Assembly (NCBI GenBank): GCA_009760885.1
Contig: CM019693.1
Location: 47,932,751 to 47,996,750 of the forward strand
Source of the DNA: Achatina immaculata
Lineage: Eukaryota; Mollusca; Gastropoda; Stylommatophora; Achatinidae
Length of the DNA: 64,000 nt
Reading direction: 5' to 3'
The position numbers and the translations under genes are program-made. Under the pieces are notes generated by a model. The model was not told where the DNA came from and searched no databases. It saw only the letters and a list, made by a program, of their open reading frames with translations. This document shows positions 30,755-43,326 of this stretch, one piece after another (the first letter of the stretch is position 1; each line of letters opens with the position of its first letter).

Positions 30755-31894
30755 ATGGAAACACCCCGTTTCACATACGACGCTGACAGCGACATGGAGG
30801 GCGGCCAGGAGGAGCACCCTGGAACCCTCGTCATCACGGTGAGTGGGCAAAATGCGACTAGAGTATCATACTCCTTTATGCACAGCATTCTTGCTGGTCC
30901 CGTTGGCCTTGGTGTTAATGGAGTGGCGACCCTCAGTCGCTATGAGAGTCGCACAAAGTGGTTTGTCACCCTACGACAAGCCACTCATATCATCCATTAT
31001 GGCTCTCTGCATGGCAAAACCCTGCACCTGGAAGAATCCAGACTCACCTTGCTCATCGAACACCTGGACAAGGAGCGTGTAAAAGGGACCCTCCACTGGA
31101 TGCCCACGGCAGCGAAGGCGCAGCTGGTCAAGCGCCTTGTCACTTTCCTGACCGGCGACGAGGAGGCCGAAGTGTCCCGCGTCGAGAAAGCAGACGACAA
31201 GTGGGCCTTTCGGTGCAAACCGAAACATGATGTCCCACACTACACGCTCTTGGCCAACTCAAGTGGGAGCAAAGAGTATAAAGTAGCCATTACCCTGCAG
31301 GGCCGCAATACGCCATGCCCAACTTGCGGAAGCGATTCACATAGGGCAAACAGATGTCCCAAACGCACCAAATCCACCCGCAGAGACACCACACGCCAGC
31401 AACAGGTCTCTGCAGTCAGGCGAGTTGAAGTCCGACCCGCCACACTTGCCGCGGACCCTCAAGGACAAGCTTCGGCCCACCAAGAGCCAGCCCCAGAGCC
31501 CACCGATGACGATGGGTTTAAGCTGGTAGAAAACCGGAAGAAGAGACGCCACCAGATCACCACCTCCGTGTCGCTGCCAACAAGCAAGTCCCCTTGTACA
31601 CCCAGGAAAAGGGTGCCATGCAACGGACCAGTGGAAGCCAGAAGTCCACGACGTGGTTCTGCAGCTCAGCTCCTTCCAACAGGGGAAGCACTGCAGCTTC
31701 CCCTTCCAGAGGAGGACATGGACCCACCACCACATCCAGCAGAGGATGCAGTTCATGTCCCCCTTCCGGTGGAGGACGCAGGATCACCACCTCATCCAAC
31801 GGAGGCACCCCTTTCTTGGGCACAACTGACAGAGGAGGATCATTCTGATGAGGAGGATCCTCCATTAACAATCGACGAGGACTTTCTATGTTAG
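30755..31894 (+). CDS. LINE ORF1 protein, copy 1 (intact, 379 aa)
   Basis: This is the nucleic-acid-binding ORF1 protein of the Tx1-type LINE, presumably coating the element RNA. I chose the ATG at 30755 because it sits in a good context (GAAGATGG) just after the head. Residues 1-25 are acidic and 25-175 form a probable folded region without an obvious motif. A zinc knuckle CPTCGSDSHRANRC spans residues 188-201 (C188, C191, H196, C201; CX2CX4HX4C). A basic stretch (KRTKSTRR) follows it. The last 70 residues are proline- and acid-rich with an imperfect internal repeat (PLPEEDMDPPPHPAED / PLPVEDAGSPPHPTEA) and end DEDFLC. Tx1-type ORF1 proteins typically carry such knuckles. Copies 2-4 have the same protein with frame breaks. 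Confidence 0.9.
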   Translation: METPRFTYDADSDMEGGQEEHPGTLVITVSGQNATRVSYSFMHSILAGPVGLGVNGVATLSRYESRTKWFVTLRQATHIIHYGSLHGKTLHLEESRLTLLIEHLDKERVKGTLHWMPTAAKAQLVKRLVTFLTGDEEAEVSRVEKADDKWAFRCKPKHDVPHYTLLANSSGSKEYKVAITLQGRNTPCPTCGSDSHRANRCPKRTKSTRRDTTRQQQVSAVRRVEVRPATLAADPQGQASAHQEPAPEPTDDDGFKLVENRKKRRHQITTSVSLPTSKSPCTPRKRVPCNGPVEARSPRRGSAAQLLPTGEALQLPLPEEDMDPPPHPAEDAVHVPLPVEDAGSPPHPTEAPLSWAQLTEEDHSDEEDPPLTIDEDFLC

Positions 31895-32413
31895 AACTGT
31901 GTCAATGTGACAGTTTAGACCACGGACAACTATGTATTTCCCCTATTTAGGAACACTGATTACATTTGTGTTGTGTCTTTCTTCACTATTGAGACTCACA
32001 GTCGCCAGGTAACTAGTCTACCACCATAATTTTAAAAATTTTTATTTCATTTACATCCAATCTTATCTTATATCCCCCGCCCCCATGCCGCTGAAAGTCG
32101 CATGGGGAACGCAAGTAAATTGCCCCACTTCGGAGTTGGCATCCCTAATATTCGGTTGGGTTCTCTGCAAGTTTTCATAACAATATCCCTTTGTCCCATA
32201 TCGAGTTGCCTCTAGATGTATCCCGGGATCAGGTTGTTCACCTTATGCCCCACTCCCGATACATGCTGTGTGACAGATCCAGCGGAATTCCGCTGTTTTC
32301 TGCATCCGGCTTGACCGTTTAAAGAAACATCCGCCATCTTGCACGTCACGCCGGAAGCCCCATCCACATAGTTATTTCGATGTTACGATTTTCATTTGTG
32401 TCCTGATTCCAAT
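31895..32413 (+). promoter_or_regulatory. 519-nt ORF1-ORF2 spacer with a 16-bp palindrome
   Basis: A long untranslated spacer is conserved in all four copies. It contains the perfect palindrome CAGCGGAATTCCGCTG at 32280-32295 and other short complementary stretches. Such a length excludes simple overlapping reinitiation and suggests an internal translation-entry or other structured RNA element, which is inference. The equivalent palindromes are at 37733-37748, 43193-43208 and 48644-48659. Confidence 0.5.
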
Positions 32414-35400
32414 ATGACCAATAAACTTTCCCTTTTAACTATTAATATTAGAGGACTGAGAAGAAAACTCAGTCAAGTAGTGCACCTAATACACAAACAT
32501 AAACCAGACTTTCTTCTCATCCAAGAAACATACATCAACACAGACACGCACGCTAACAAAATCACACACCTCTTAGGACTCAGACATTCGTGTTTCAGCG
32601 TAGGGAACATACACGCAGGGGTAGCAATACTGCAGGTATCCGAGGACTGGCAAATTGTGGGACGCAACAGAGACAGCGAAGGTAGAATAGCTATAGTGGA
32701 AATAAAACACACAAGTTCACACCAGAACAACTACACATTAGTCAACGTCTATGCACCAGCTGTGACAGAACAGCAACGTAATTTTTATGACAAACTCTCA
32801 CAGACACTAACATCATTCCACAGAAGACAAAACATTATTATGGCAGGCGACTTCAACTGTGTTCTTCACGACTTTGATCTGTCGAGAGGGACAATCAACA
32901 CACGCACTAGTCGAACCAACAGCAGTGAGCTCACACAAATAGACATACTACACAATATCATAGACGAGCACGGACTCGTAGACACATACAGAAAGACGAA
33001 CCCACATGGGAGGGAAACTACACACAAAGACATGATTAACATAAACATAGGACGATCAGCCCGACTAGACAGAATATATGTCCCAGAAACCTCCTAATAA
33101 ACAACATCACACACATTGACACAACATTAAATTACACTGATCATAAAGCTGTCATGGTCACATTAAACGCAAACTTGACACAACTCAAAATAATCGCTCT
33201 CCACACTGGAAGTTCAATAACAGCCTGCTGGACAACGTGAACTATGTAGACAACATAACAGAACTGTTACACGCGTACACCCAAGATTTACCCAAATCCA
33301 ACCTCCTAGAATACTGGGACATATTAAAGAACACTATCAGAGAACAAACACAGATCCTAGCGACAAAAATACACAGACACAGACGACAACAACAACAAAT
33401 TTTAGAAAACGCTATTAAACTGACCAAGCAGGTAGATCGCAATAGTCCGCACATACACGAGCTAGAGGAAGAACTAGAAAAATACCATCAACACAGCTAT
33501 CAAGGTGCTTTCATCAGAACAAAACTCAGCTCTGTCGTACAAGAATACCAAGCAAACAATATCTGGGAACAGAACGGAATGTACAAAGAAGCAGACAAAT
33601 ACACAAAATAATAGCTACAAACGGACAGGAACAACAGACACCACCAACATAAGCCAAACTTTTCTAGACTTTTACAAGCATCTATACTCTGAGGACAAGG
33701 GTCAGTCACAAGACATACAAAACAAATTCTTGAACTACGCTAAACAACTTCCTGAACAAGACAAGCAAACGTTAGACCTCCCACTCACGCTAGAAAACCT
33801 ACAGAATGCACTTAACACACTCCAAAAAAACAAATCTCCAGGACCGGATGGCCTCACCGCCGAGTTCTATCAGAAATTCTTTCCCATTCTAGGACCTGTC
33901 TTACACAAGGTTTTTACTGAAGCCTTCGACAGAAAAGAATTACCCAACAGCCTCAATCAGTCATACATAACACTCATCAAGAAAAACAACGCAGATACAA
34001 CCCAAGTAAAGAACTACAGACCTATCTCATTACTCAACGTAGACTACAAATCCTAGCAAAATCCCTAACTATGAAACTCAAACCCATCATGCACACACTT
34101 ATCAATGAGGACCAGCAATGTAGTGTCACCGACAGAAACATAAATACGCATTTACATTTCCTAAGAGATGTTATCCAATACTCTCACGATAAGAATAGCC
34201 AGTCAGCAATCTTATCGCTGGACCAGGAGAAGGCTTTCGACAGAGTTTCCCATTCTTTCCTCCAGAACCTTGTCCAAATGTAATCTTGGGGACTACATCA
34301 CAGACTGGATCAAAATTCTATACAACACACCAGAAAGCAGACTTTTAATAAACCACACCCTAAGTGAACCATTCCGGTTAACCAGATCTGTACGTCAGGG
34401 TTGCCCACTCTCACCCCTGTTGTATGTGCTAACTCTAGAGCCACTCCTGGAGAAAATCAGACAGGAGACACTAGTCAAAGGAATCTTTATTCCTGGAATG
34501 GGAGAGAGAAAATCGTTGGCCTACGCTGACGACACAATCTTCTTCCCCTCTAATATATCCTCTATTCAGAATATTCTAGACATAATTACAGAGTTCGGAC
34601 AAGGCAGCGGGGCCAAAATAAACATTCAAAAATCACACATAATGGGTTTAGGCAAATGGGTAAACAAAACAGACTTCCCATTCTCATTAATTCAGGTCAA
34701 CAAAATCAAACTATACGGAATTATATTTACAGCTACGCCTTCCAATAACACCAACGCAAGATGGCAAAATATCATTGGAAAAATAAAAAACCGACTGGAA
34801 CTATACAAATATAAAACTACCACCATATTCGGCAGAAGTGTCGCAGTCAACACCTGCGTCATACCACAGCTCATATACACCGCAAATATCTTTCCCTTGC
34901 CTAGACAGTCACTTAGGGAAGTCAATTCCATGATTAGCGACTTTATTTTCCGACACACAGTACACAGCATTCAACGGAAAACCTTGATGCAAGATAAGAA
35001 CAGAGGAGGCATCTCCCTACAAGACATATCAACAAAGATCCAGGCACTTAGAATTAAATATGTGGGACAAATCATCCAACAGCCACACAAACATACACTA
35101 GCCCTCTACTACGTAGGGCTAAGGCTAATCAAACTTTGTAAATTAAACAATGCATATCCCCATCACTTTGGCGCTATACCGCTCTTCTACAGACAATGCA
35201 TACAAAGTGTCACTGGACATGAACATTTAATACACATGAAAACATCAGGTATATACAAATACCTGGTAAGAAAACAGGAGCCACCATTACAGGACAGAAT
35301 AAAGAGAGGATACAAATACTTCATTACTGACTACACACAACCATTTCAAAACCTACACAAGAAAGGAATCACGCCAAGTGCGAGAGGTAACATACAGACT

Positions 35401-35787
35401 ATTGTTCAACATAACACCGACCACACAAGGGGTCGCCCGTAGATCCAATAGACTGATCAGATGTAGACTATGTAGAACAAAGACACAGTAAACAGAAGAG
35501 CACATCTTCTTTGAGTGCAAAACTGTTTCTTTAGCTTTTAAACTGTTGACTCACGAGATAACAACAAGAACAACACAGACAGTAGACATGTATAGAGCAG
35601 TCATGTTGACACCATCCCTCGAACAGTAGCAGACAGCCATGAACAGTCCATCATAATCCTAGCAGAATTTAGATCTCTTATCTGGTCATGTCGGAATAAG
35701 GCCATGTTTGATAACAAAGTTTTTACACCAGAAATTTTTCTGACCATCTTCCAAAACAAATTGTTAAGGCTTTCCGGTAGTTTTTAA
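32414..35787 (+). pseudogene. LINE ORF2, copy 1 (endonuclease-RT), frameshifted
   Basis: A polyprotein of about 1120 residues in the consensus. The N-terminal AP-like endonuclease has landmarks LTINIRGLRRK, LLIQETYI, VNVYAPA, MAGDFNCVLHD and SARLDRIYVPE, ending at TDHKAVMV. RT follows with NKSPGPDGLTAEFYQKFF, NYRPISLLNVDYK, motif A SLDQEKAFDRV, motif B RQGCPLSPLLYVLTLEPLL and motif C AYADDTIFF. A C-terminal CRLCRTKTQETEEHIFFEC is a CX2CX9HX4C zinc motif, damaged by an in-frame stop in this copy. The ATG is at 32414. Single-base indels break the frame at about 33090 (an A4 run reduced to A3), near 33190, near 34045 and near 34265, plus a few near the 3' end. The stop is at 35785-35787. Confidence 0.9.
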
Positions 35788-36079
35788 CAACTACTTGGAA
35801 TATTGAAGTCCTTTTTGTTTGTTTTTTTTTGGTGTGTGTATGTAGGTTTTGACAACGACACAGTTTTAGTTTCAAAACGTTGGGTATTATATAACCATGT
35901 TTTTATATACACATGCACTCAGATATACCTATCATCCAAATCACTATCATCTCATGTTTTGTTAAAGCCCACCATTTCATTATTTCACTTCACGGGCCAT
36001 CACCCTCACCTCACGTCATTTGCATACGATTTGTATTTGTAACTGTCAGACAAATAAACGTCATTAAAAAAAAAAAAAA
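35788..36079 (+). other. LINE 3' UTR and A-rich tail, copy 1
   Basis: It contains a short T/G-rich stretch, GACAACGACACAGTTTTAG, CAAAACGTTGGGTATTATAT, and ends AATAAACGTCATT plus A14. AATAAA lies about 10 bases before the A tail. Copy 3 has an expanded (TG)n here (about 46731-46758). Confidence 0.8.
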
Positions 36080-36090
36080 GGTAAGAACAG

Positions 36091-36157
36091 AACTTACCTG
36101 GCACGGAAGATCACCATGATCAACATGGTGGTCCTTTCAGTGAAGCTCAAAGTATAG
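36091..36157 (+). ncRNA. U1-snRNA-like head of LINE copy 2
   Basis: Identical to the copy 1 head over the whole 67 nt, including the CACCATG/CATGGTG stem. Confidence 0.75.
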
Positions 36158-36208
36158 TGTCTGTTTCTCTGTTTTTGAATTTTGTGCGCGCTTTATTCTC
36201 TGCTGAAG

Positions 36209-37347
36209 ATGGAACACCCCGTTTCACATACGACGCTGACAGCGACATGGAGGGCGGCCAGGAGGAGCACCCTGGAACCCTCGTCATCACGGTGAGTGGG
36301 CAAAATGCGACTAGAGTATCATACTCCTTTATGCACAGCATTCTTGCTGGTCCCGTTGGCCTTGGTGTTAATGGAGTGGCGACCCTCAGTCGCTATGAGA
36401 GTCGCACAAAGTGGTTTGTCACCCTACGACAAGCCACTCATATCATCCATTATGGCTCTCTGCATGGCAAAACCCTGCACCTGGAAGAATCCAGACTCAC
36501 CTTGCTCATCGAACACCTGGACAAGGAGCGTGTAAAAGGGACCCTCCACTGGATGCCCACGGCAGCGAAGGCGCAGCTGGTCAAGCGCCTTGTCACTTTC
36601 CTGACCGGCGACGAGGAGGCCGAAGTGTCCCGCGTCGAGAAAGCAGACGACAAGTGGGCCTTTCGGTGCAAACCGAAACATGATGTCCCACACTACACGC
36701 TCTTGGCCAACTCAAGTGGGAGCAAAGAGTATAAAGTAGCCATTACCCTGCAGGGCCGCAATACGCCATGCCCAACTTGCGGAAGCGATTCACATAGGGC
36801 AAACAGATGTCCCAAACGCACCAAATCCACCCGCAGAGACACCACACGCCAGCAACAGGTCTCTGCAGTCAGGCGAGTTGAAGTCCGACCCGCCACACTT
36901 GCCGCGGACCCTCAAGGACAAGCTTCGGCCCACCAAGAGCCAGCCCCAGAGCCCACCGATGACGATGGGTTTAAGCTGGTAGAAAACCGGAAGAAGAGAC
37001 GCCACCAGATCACCACCTCCGTGTCGCTGCCAACAAGCAAGTCCCCTTGTACACCCAGGAAAAGGGTGCCATGCAACGGACCAGTGGAAGCCAGAAGTCC
37101 ACGACGTGGTTCTGCAGCTCAGCTCCTTCCAACAGGGGAAGCACTGCAGCTTCCCCTTCCAGAGGAGGACATGGACCCACCACCACATCCAGCAGAGGAT
37201 GCAGTTCATGTCCCCCTTCCGGTGGAGGACGCAGGATCACCACCTCATCCAACGGAGGCACCCCTTTCTTGGGCACAACTGACAGAGGAGGATCATTCTG
37301 ATGAGGAGGATCCTCCATTAACAATCGACGAGGACTTTCTATGTTAG
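36209..37347 (+). pseudogene. LINE ORF1, copy 2, start-proximal frameshift
   Basis: One A is missing directly after the ATG (ATGGAACACC instead of ATGGAAACACC), so the normal start is out of frame. The rest of the protein, with zinc knuckle and acidic tail, is open and identical to copy 1. The next in-frame ATG is the MEGGQEEH methionine. A sequencing error in an A run would explain this equally well. Confidence 0.85.
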
Positions 37348-37866
37348 AACTGTGTCAATGTGACAGTTTAGACCACGGACAACTATGTATTTCCCCTATT
37401 TAGGAACACTGATTACATTTGTGTTGTGTCTTTCTTCACTATTGAGACTCACAGTCGCCAGGTAACTAGTCTACCACCATAATTTTAAAAATTTTTATTT
37501 CATTTACATCCAATCTTATCTTATATCCCCCGCCCCCATGCCGCTGAAAGTCGCATGGGGAACGCAAGTAAATTGCCCCACTTCGGAGTTGGCATCCCTA
37601 ATATTCGGTTGGGTTCTCTGCAAGTTTTCATAACAATATCCCTTTGTCCCATATCGAGTTGCCTCTAGATGTATCCCGGGATCAGGTTGTTCACCTTATG
37701 CCCCACTCCCGATACATGCTGTGTGACAGATCCAGCGGAATTCCGCTGTTTTCTGCATCCGGCTTGACCGTTTAAAGAAACATCCGCCATCTTGCACGTC
37801 ACGCCGGAAGCCCCATCCACATAGTTATTTCGATGTTACGATTTTCATTTGTGTCCTGATTCCAAT

Positions 37867-40800
37867 ATGACCAATAAACTTTCCCTTTTAACTATTAATA
37901 TTAGAGGACTGAGAAGAAAACTCAGTCAAGTAGTGCACCTAATACACAAACATAAACCAGACTTTCTTCTCATCCAAGAAACATACATCAACACAGACAC
38001 GCACGCTAACAAAATCACACACCTCTTAGGACTCAGACATTCGTGTTTCAGCGTAGGGAACATACACGCAGGGGTAGCAATACTGCAGGTATCCGAGGAC
38101 TGGCAAATTGTGGGACGCAACAGAGACAGCGAAGGTAGAATAGCTATAGTGGAAATAAAACACACAAGTTCACACCAGAACAACTACACATTAGTCAACG
38201 TCTATGCACCAGCTGTGACAGAACAGCAACGTAATTTTTATGACAAACTCTCACAGACACTAACATCATTCCACAGAAGACAAAACATTATTATGGCAGG
38301 CGACTTCAACTGTGTTCTTCACGACTTTGATCTGTCGAGAGGGACAATCAACACACGCACTAGTCGAACCAACAGCAGTGAGCTCACACAAATAGACATA
38401 CTACACAATATCATAGACGAGCACGGACTCGTAGACACATACAGAAAGACGAACCCACATGGGAGGGAAACTACACACAAAGACATGATTAACATAAACA
38501 TAGGACGATCAGCCCGACTAGACAGAATATATGTCCCAGAAAACCTCCTAATAAACAACATCACACACATTGACACAACATTAAATTACACTGATCATAA
38601 AGCTGTCATGGTCACATTAAACGCAAACTTGACACAACTCAAAAATAATCGCTCTCCACACTGGAAGTTCAATAACAGCCTGCTGGACAACGTGAACTAT
38701 GTAGACAACATAACAGAACTGTTACACGCGTACACCAAGACTTACCCAAATCCAACCTCCTAGAATACTGGGACATATTAAAGAACACTATCAGAGAACA
38801 AACACAGATCCTAGCGACAAAATACACAGACACAGACGACAACAACAACAAATTTTAGAAAACGCTATTAAACTGACCAAGCAGGTAGATCGCAATAGTC
38901 CGCACATACACGAGCTAGAGGAAGAACTAGAAAAATACCATCAACACAGCTATCAAGGTGCTTTCATCAGAACAAAACTCAGCTCTGTCGTACAAGAAAT
39001 ACCAAGCAAACAATATCTGGGAACAGAACGGAATGTACAAAGAAGCAGACAAATACACAAAATAATAGCTACAAACGGACAGGAACAAACAGACACCACC
39101 AACATAAGCCAAACTTTTCTAGACTTTTACAAGCATCTATACTCTGAGGACAAGGGTCAGTCACAAGACACACAAAACAAATTCTTGAACTACGCTAAAC
39201 AACTTCCTGAACAAGACAAGCAAACGTTAGACCTCCCACTCACGCTAGAAAACCTACAGAATGCACTTAACACACTCCAAAAAAACAAATCTCCAGGACC
39301 GGATGGCCTCACCGCCGAGTTCTATCAGAAATTCTTTCCCATTCTAGGACCTGTCTTACACAAGGTTTTTACTGAAGCCTTCGACAGAAAAGAATTACCC
39401 AACAGCCTCAATCAGTCATACATAACACTCATCAGAAAAACAACGCAGATACAACCCAAGTAAAGAACTACAGACCTATCTCATTACTCAACGTAGACTA
39501 CAAAATCCTAGCAAAATCCCTAACTATGAAACTCAAACCCATCATGCACACACTTATCAATGAGGACCAGCAATGTAGTGTCACCGACAGAAACATAAAT
39601 ACGCATTTACATTTCCTAAGAGATGTTATCCAATACTCTCACGAGAAGAATAGCCAGTCAGCAATCTTATCGCTGGACCAGGAGAAGGCTTTCGACAGAG
39701 TTTCCCATTCTTTCCTCCAGAGAACCTTGTCCAAATGTAATCTTGGGGACTACATCACAGACTGGATCAAAATTCTATACAACACACCAGAAAGCAGACT
39801 TTTAATAAACCACACCCTAAGTGAACCATTCCGGTTAACCAGATCTGTACGTCAGGGTTGCCCACTCTCACCCCTGTTGTATGTGCTAACTCTAGAGCCA
39901 CTCCTGGAGAAAATCAGACAGGAGACACTAGTCAAAGGAATCTTTATTCCTGGAATGGGAGAGAGAAAATCGTTGGCCTACGCTGACGACACAATCTTCT
40001 TCCCCTCTAATATATCCTCTATTCAGAATATTCTAGACATAATTACAGAGTTCGGACAAGGCAGCGGGGCCAAAATAAACATTCAAAAATCACACATAAT
40101 GGGTTTAGGCAAATGGGTAAACAAAACAGACTTCCCATTCTCATTAATTCAGGTCAACAAAATCAAACTATACGGAATTATATTTACAGCTACGCCTTCC
40201 AATAACACCAACGCAAGATGGCAAAATATCATTGGAAAAATAAAAAACCGACTGGAACTATACAAATATAAAACTACCACCATATTCGGCAGAAGTGTCG
40301 CAGTCAACACCTGCGTCATACCACAGCTCATATACACCGCAAATATCTTTCCCTTGCCTAGACAGTCACTTAGGGAAGTCAATTCCATGATTAGCGACTT
40401 TATTTTCCGACACACAGTACACAGCATTCAACGGAAAACCTTGATGCAAGATAAGAACAGAGGAGGCATCTCCCTACAAGACATATCAACAAAGATCCAG
40501 GCACTAGAATTAAATATGTGGGACAAATCATCCAACAGCCACACAACATACACTAGCCCTCTACTACGTAGGGCTAAGGCTAATCAAACTTTGTAAATTA
40601 AACAATGCATATCCCCATCACTTTGGCGCTATACCGCTCTTCTACAGACAATGCATACAAAGTGTCACTGGACATGAACATTTAATACACATGAAAACAT
40701 CAGGTATATACAAATACCTGGTAAGAAAACAGGAGCCACCATTACAGGACAGAATAAAGAGAGGATACAAATACTTCATTACTGACTACACACAACCATT

Positions 40801-41245
40801 TCAAAACCTACACAAGAAAGGAATCACGCCAAGTGCACGAGAGGTAACATACAGACTATTGTTCAACATAACACCGACCACACAAGGGGTCGCCCGTAGA
40901 TCCAATAGACTGATCAGATGTAGACTATGTAGAACAAAGACACAGGAAACAGAAGAGCACATCTTCTTTGAGTGCAAAACTGTTTCTTTAGCTTTTAAAC
41001 TGTTGACTCACGAGATAACAACAAGAACAACACAGACAGTAGACATGTATAGAGCAGTCATGTTGAACACCATCCCTCGAACAGTAGCAGACAGCCATGA
41101 ACAGTCCATCATAATCCTAGCAGAATTTAGATCTCTTATCTGGTCATGTCGGAATAAGGCCATGTTTGATAACAAAGTTTTTACACCAGAAATTTTTCTG
41201 ACCATCTTCCAAAACAAATTGTTAAGGCTTTCCGGTAGTTTTTAA
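37867..41245 (+). pseudogene. LINE ORF2, copy 2, frameshifted
   Basis: The endonuclease is open from the ATG at 37867 to about 38760, the longest intact endonuclease in the array (LTINIRGL to TDHKAVMV and beyond). Frame breaks follow near 38740, 38820 and 39435 (one A lost in ATCAGAAAAAC) and near 40505. The RT from NEDQQCSV to the YADD box and thumb is open at 39526-40500. The C-terminal part with CRLCRTKTQETEEHIFFEC is open at 40691-41245. Confidence 0.9.
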
Positions 41246-41549
41246 CAACTACTTGGAATATTGAAGTCCTTTTGTTTTTTTTTTTTTTGTGTGTGTGTAT
41301 GTAGGTTTTGACAACGACACAGTTTTAGTTTCAAAACGTTGGGTATTATATAACCATGTTTTTATATACACATGCACTCAGATATACCTATCATCCAAAT
41401 CACTATCATCTCATGTTTTGTTAAAGCCCACCATTTCATTATTTCACTTCACGGGCCATCACCCTCACCTCACGTCATTTGCATACGATTTGTATTTGTA
41501 ACTGTCAGACAAATAAACGTCATTAAAAAAAAAAAAAAGGTAAGAACAG

Positions 41550-41616
41550 AACTTACCTGGCACGGAAGATCACCATGATCAACATGGTGGTCCTTTCAGT
41601 GAAGCTCAAAGTATAG
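41550..41616 (+). ncRNA. U1-snRNA-like head of LINE copy 3
   Basis: Same 67-nt head as copies 1 and 2, with the intact hairpin. Confidence 0.75.
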
Positions 41617-41667
41617 TGTCTGTTTCTCTGTTTTTGAATTTTGTGCGCGCTTTATTCTTTGCTGAAG

Positions 41668-42805
41668 ATGGAAACACCCCGTTTCACATACGACGCTGAC
41701 AGCGACATGGAGGGCGGCCAGGAGGAGCACCCTGGAACCCTCGTCATCACGGTGAGTGGGCAAAATGCGACTAGAGTATCATACTCCTTTATGCACAGCA
41801 TTCTTGCTGGTCCCGTTGGCCTTGGTGTTAATGGAGTGGCGACCCTCAGTCGCTATGAGAGTCGCACAAAGTGGTTTGTCACCTTACGACAAGCCACTCA
41901 TATCATCCATTATGGCTCTCTGCATGGCAAAACCCTGCACCTGGAAGAATCCAGACTCACCTTGCTCATCGAACACCTGGACAAGGAGCGTGTAAAAGGG
42001 ACCCTCCACTGGATGCCCACGGCAGCGAAGGCGCAGCTGGTCAAGCGCCTTGTCACTTTCCTGACCGGCGACGAGGAGGCCGAAGTGTCCCGCGTCGAGA
42101 AAGCAGACGACAAGTGGGCCTTTCGGTGCAAACCGAAACATGATGTCCCACACTACACGCTCTTGGCCAACTCAAGTGGGAGCAAAGAGTATAAAGTAGC
42201 CATTACCCTGCAGGGCCGCAATACGCCATGCCCAACTTGCGGAAGCGATGCACATAGGGCAAACAGATGTCCCAAACGCACCAAATCCACCCGCAGACAC
42301 CACACGCCAGCAACAGGTCTCTGCAGTCAGGCGAGTTGAAGTCCGACCCGCCACACTTGCCGCGGACCCTCAAGGACAAGCTTCGGCCCACCAAGAGCAA
42401 GCCCCAGAGCCCACCGATGACGATGGGTTTAAGCTGGTAGAAAACCGGAAGAAGAGACGCCACCAGATCACCACCTCCGTGTCGCTGCCAACAAGCAAGT
42501 CCCCTTGTACACCCAGGAAAAGGGTGCCATGCAACGGACCAGTGGAAGCCAGAAGTCCACGACGTGGTTCTGCAGCTCAGCTCCTTCCAACAGGGGAAGC
42601 ACTGCAGCTTCCCCTTCCAGAGGAGGACATGGACCCACCACCACATCCAGCAGAGGATGCAGTTCATGTCCCCCTTCCGGTGGAGGACGCAGGATCACCA
42701 CCTCATCCAACGGAGGCACCCCTTTCTTGGGCACAACTGACAGAGGAGGATCATTCTGATGAGGAGGATCCTCCATTAACAATCGACGAGGACTTTCTAT
42801 GTTAG
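41668..42805 (+). pseudogene. LINE ORF1, copy 3, 2-nt deletion
   Basis: Open from the ATG through the zinc knuckle (CPTCGSDAHRANRC). A 2-nt loss just after it (CGCAGACACC instead of CGCAGAGACACC, near 42296) then ends the frame at RRHHTPATGLCSQAS. The acidic proline-rich tail continues in another frame to 42805. Confidence 0.85.
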
Positions 42806-43326
42806 AACTGTGTCAATGTGACAGTTTAGACCACGGACAACTATGTATTTCCCCTATTTAGGAACACTAATTACATTTGTGTTGTGTCTTTCTTCGCTAT
42901 TGAGACTCACAGTTGCCAGGTAACTAGTCTACCACCATAATTTTAAAAAAAAATTTTTATTTCATTTACATCCAATCTTATCTTATATCCCCCGCCCCCA
43001 TGCCGCTGAAAGTCGCATGGGGAACGCAAGTAAATTGCCCCACTTCGGAGTTGGCATCCTCAATATTCGGTTGGGTTCTCTGCAAGTTTTCATAACAATA
43101 TCCCTTTGTCCCATATCGAGTTGCCTCTAGATGTATCCCGGGATCAGGTTGTTCATTATGCCCCACTCCCGATACATGCTGTGTGACAGATCCAGCGGAA
43201 TTCCGCTGTTTTCTGCATCCGGCTTGACCGTTTAAAGAAACATCCGCCATCTTGCACGTCACGCCGGAAGCCCCATCCACATAGTTATTTCGATGTTACG
43301 ATTTTCATTTGTATCTTGATTCCAAT

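Larger units (their letters stand above)
30626..36079 (+). mobile_element. Tx1-clade LINE, copy 1 of a head-to-tail array (5454 bp)
   Basis: Order: a U1-snRNA-like head (about 78 nt), ORF1 (zinc-knuckle protein), a 519-nt spacer, ORF2 (AP-type endonuclease, RT, CCHC end), a 3' UTR of about 280 bp, and an A-rich tail (CATT followed by A14). The tail joins the GGTAAG start of copy 2 with no intervening base. The ORF2 sequence resembles Tx1/L1-type RTs (NKSPGPDGLTAEFYQ, SLDQEKAFDRV, RQGCPLSPLLYVLTLEPLL, AYADDTIFF). Tx1-clade elements are known for sequence-specific insertion, some of them into small RNA genes. Copy 1 has the only unbroken ORF1; its ORF2 is frameshifted. Confidence 0.9.
36080..41538 (+). 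mobile_element. Tx1-clade LINE, copy 2 (5459 bp)
   Basis: Same layout as copy 1 and the closest to it at the diagnostic sites: both have TCTCTGCTG before ORF1, GCGATTCAC at the zinc knuckle and GAACACTGATTAC after ORF1. It starts directly after the A tail of copy 1 and ends in an A tail joined to copy 3. Confidence 0.9.

Noticed and set aside
31240..31871. Minus-strand frames of 67-139 residues across LINE ORF1, repeated in each copy
   Set aside because: They are shadows of ORF1; their conservation follows from copy identity.
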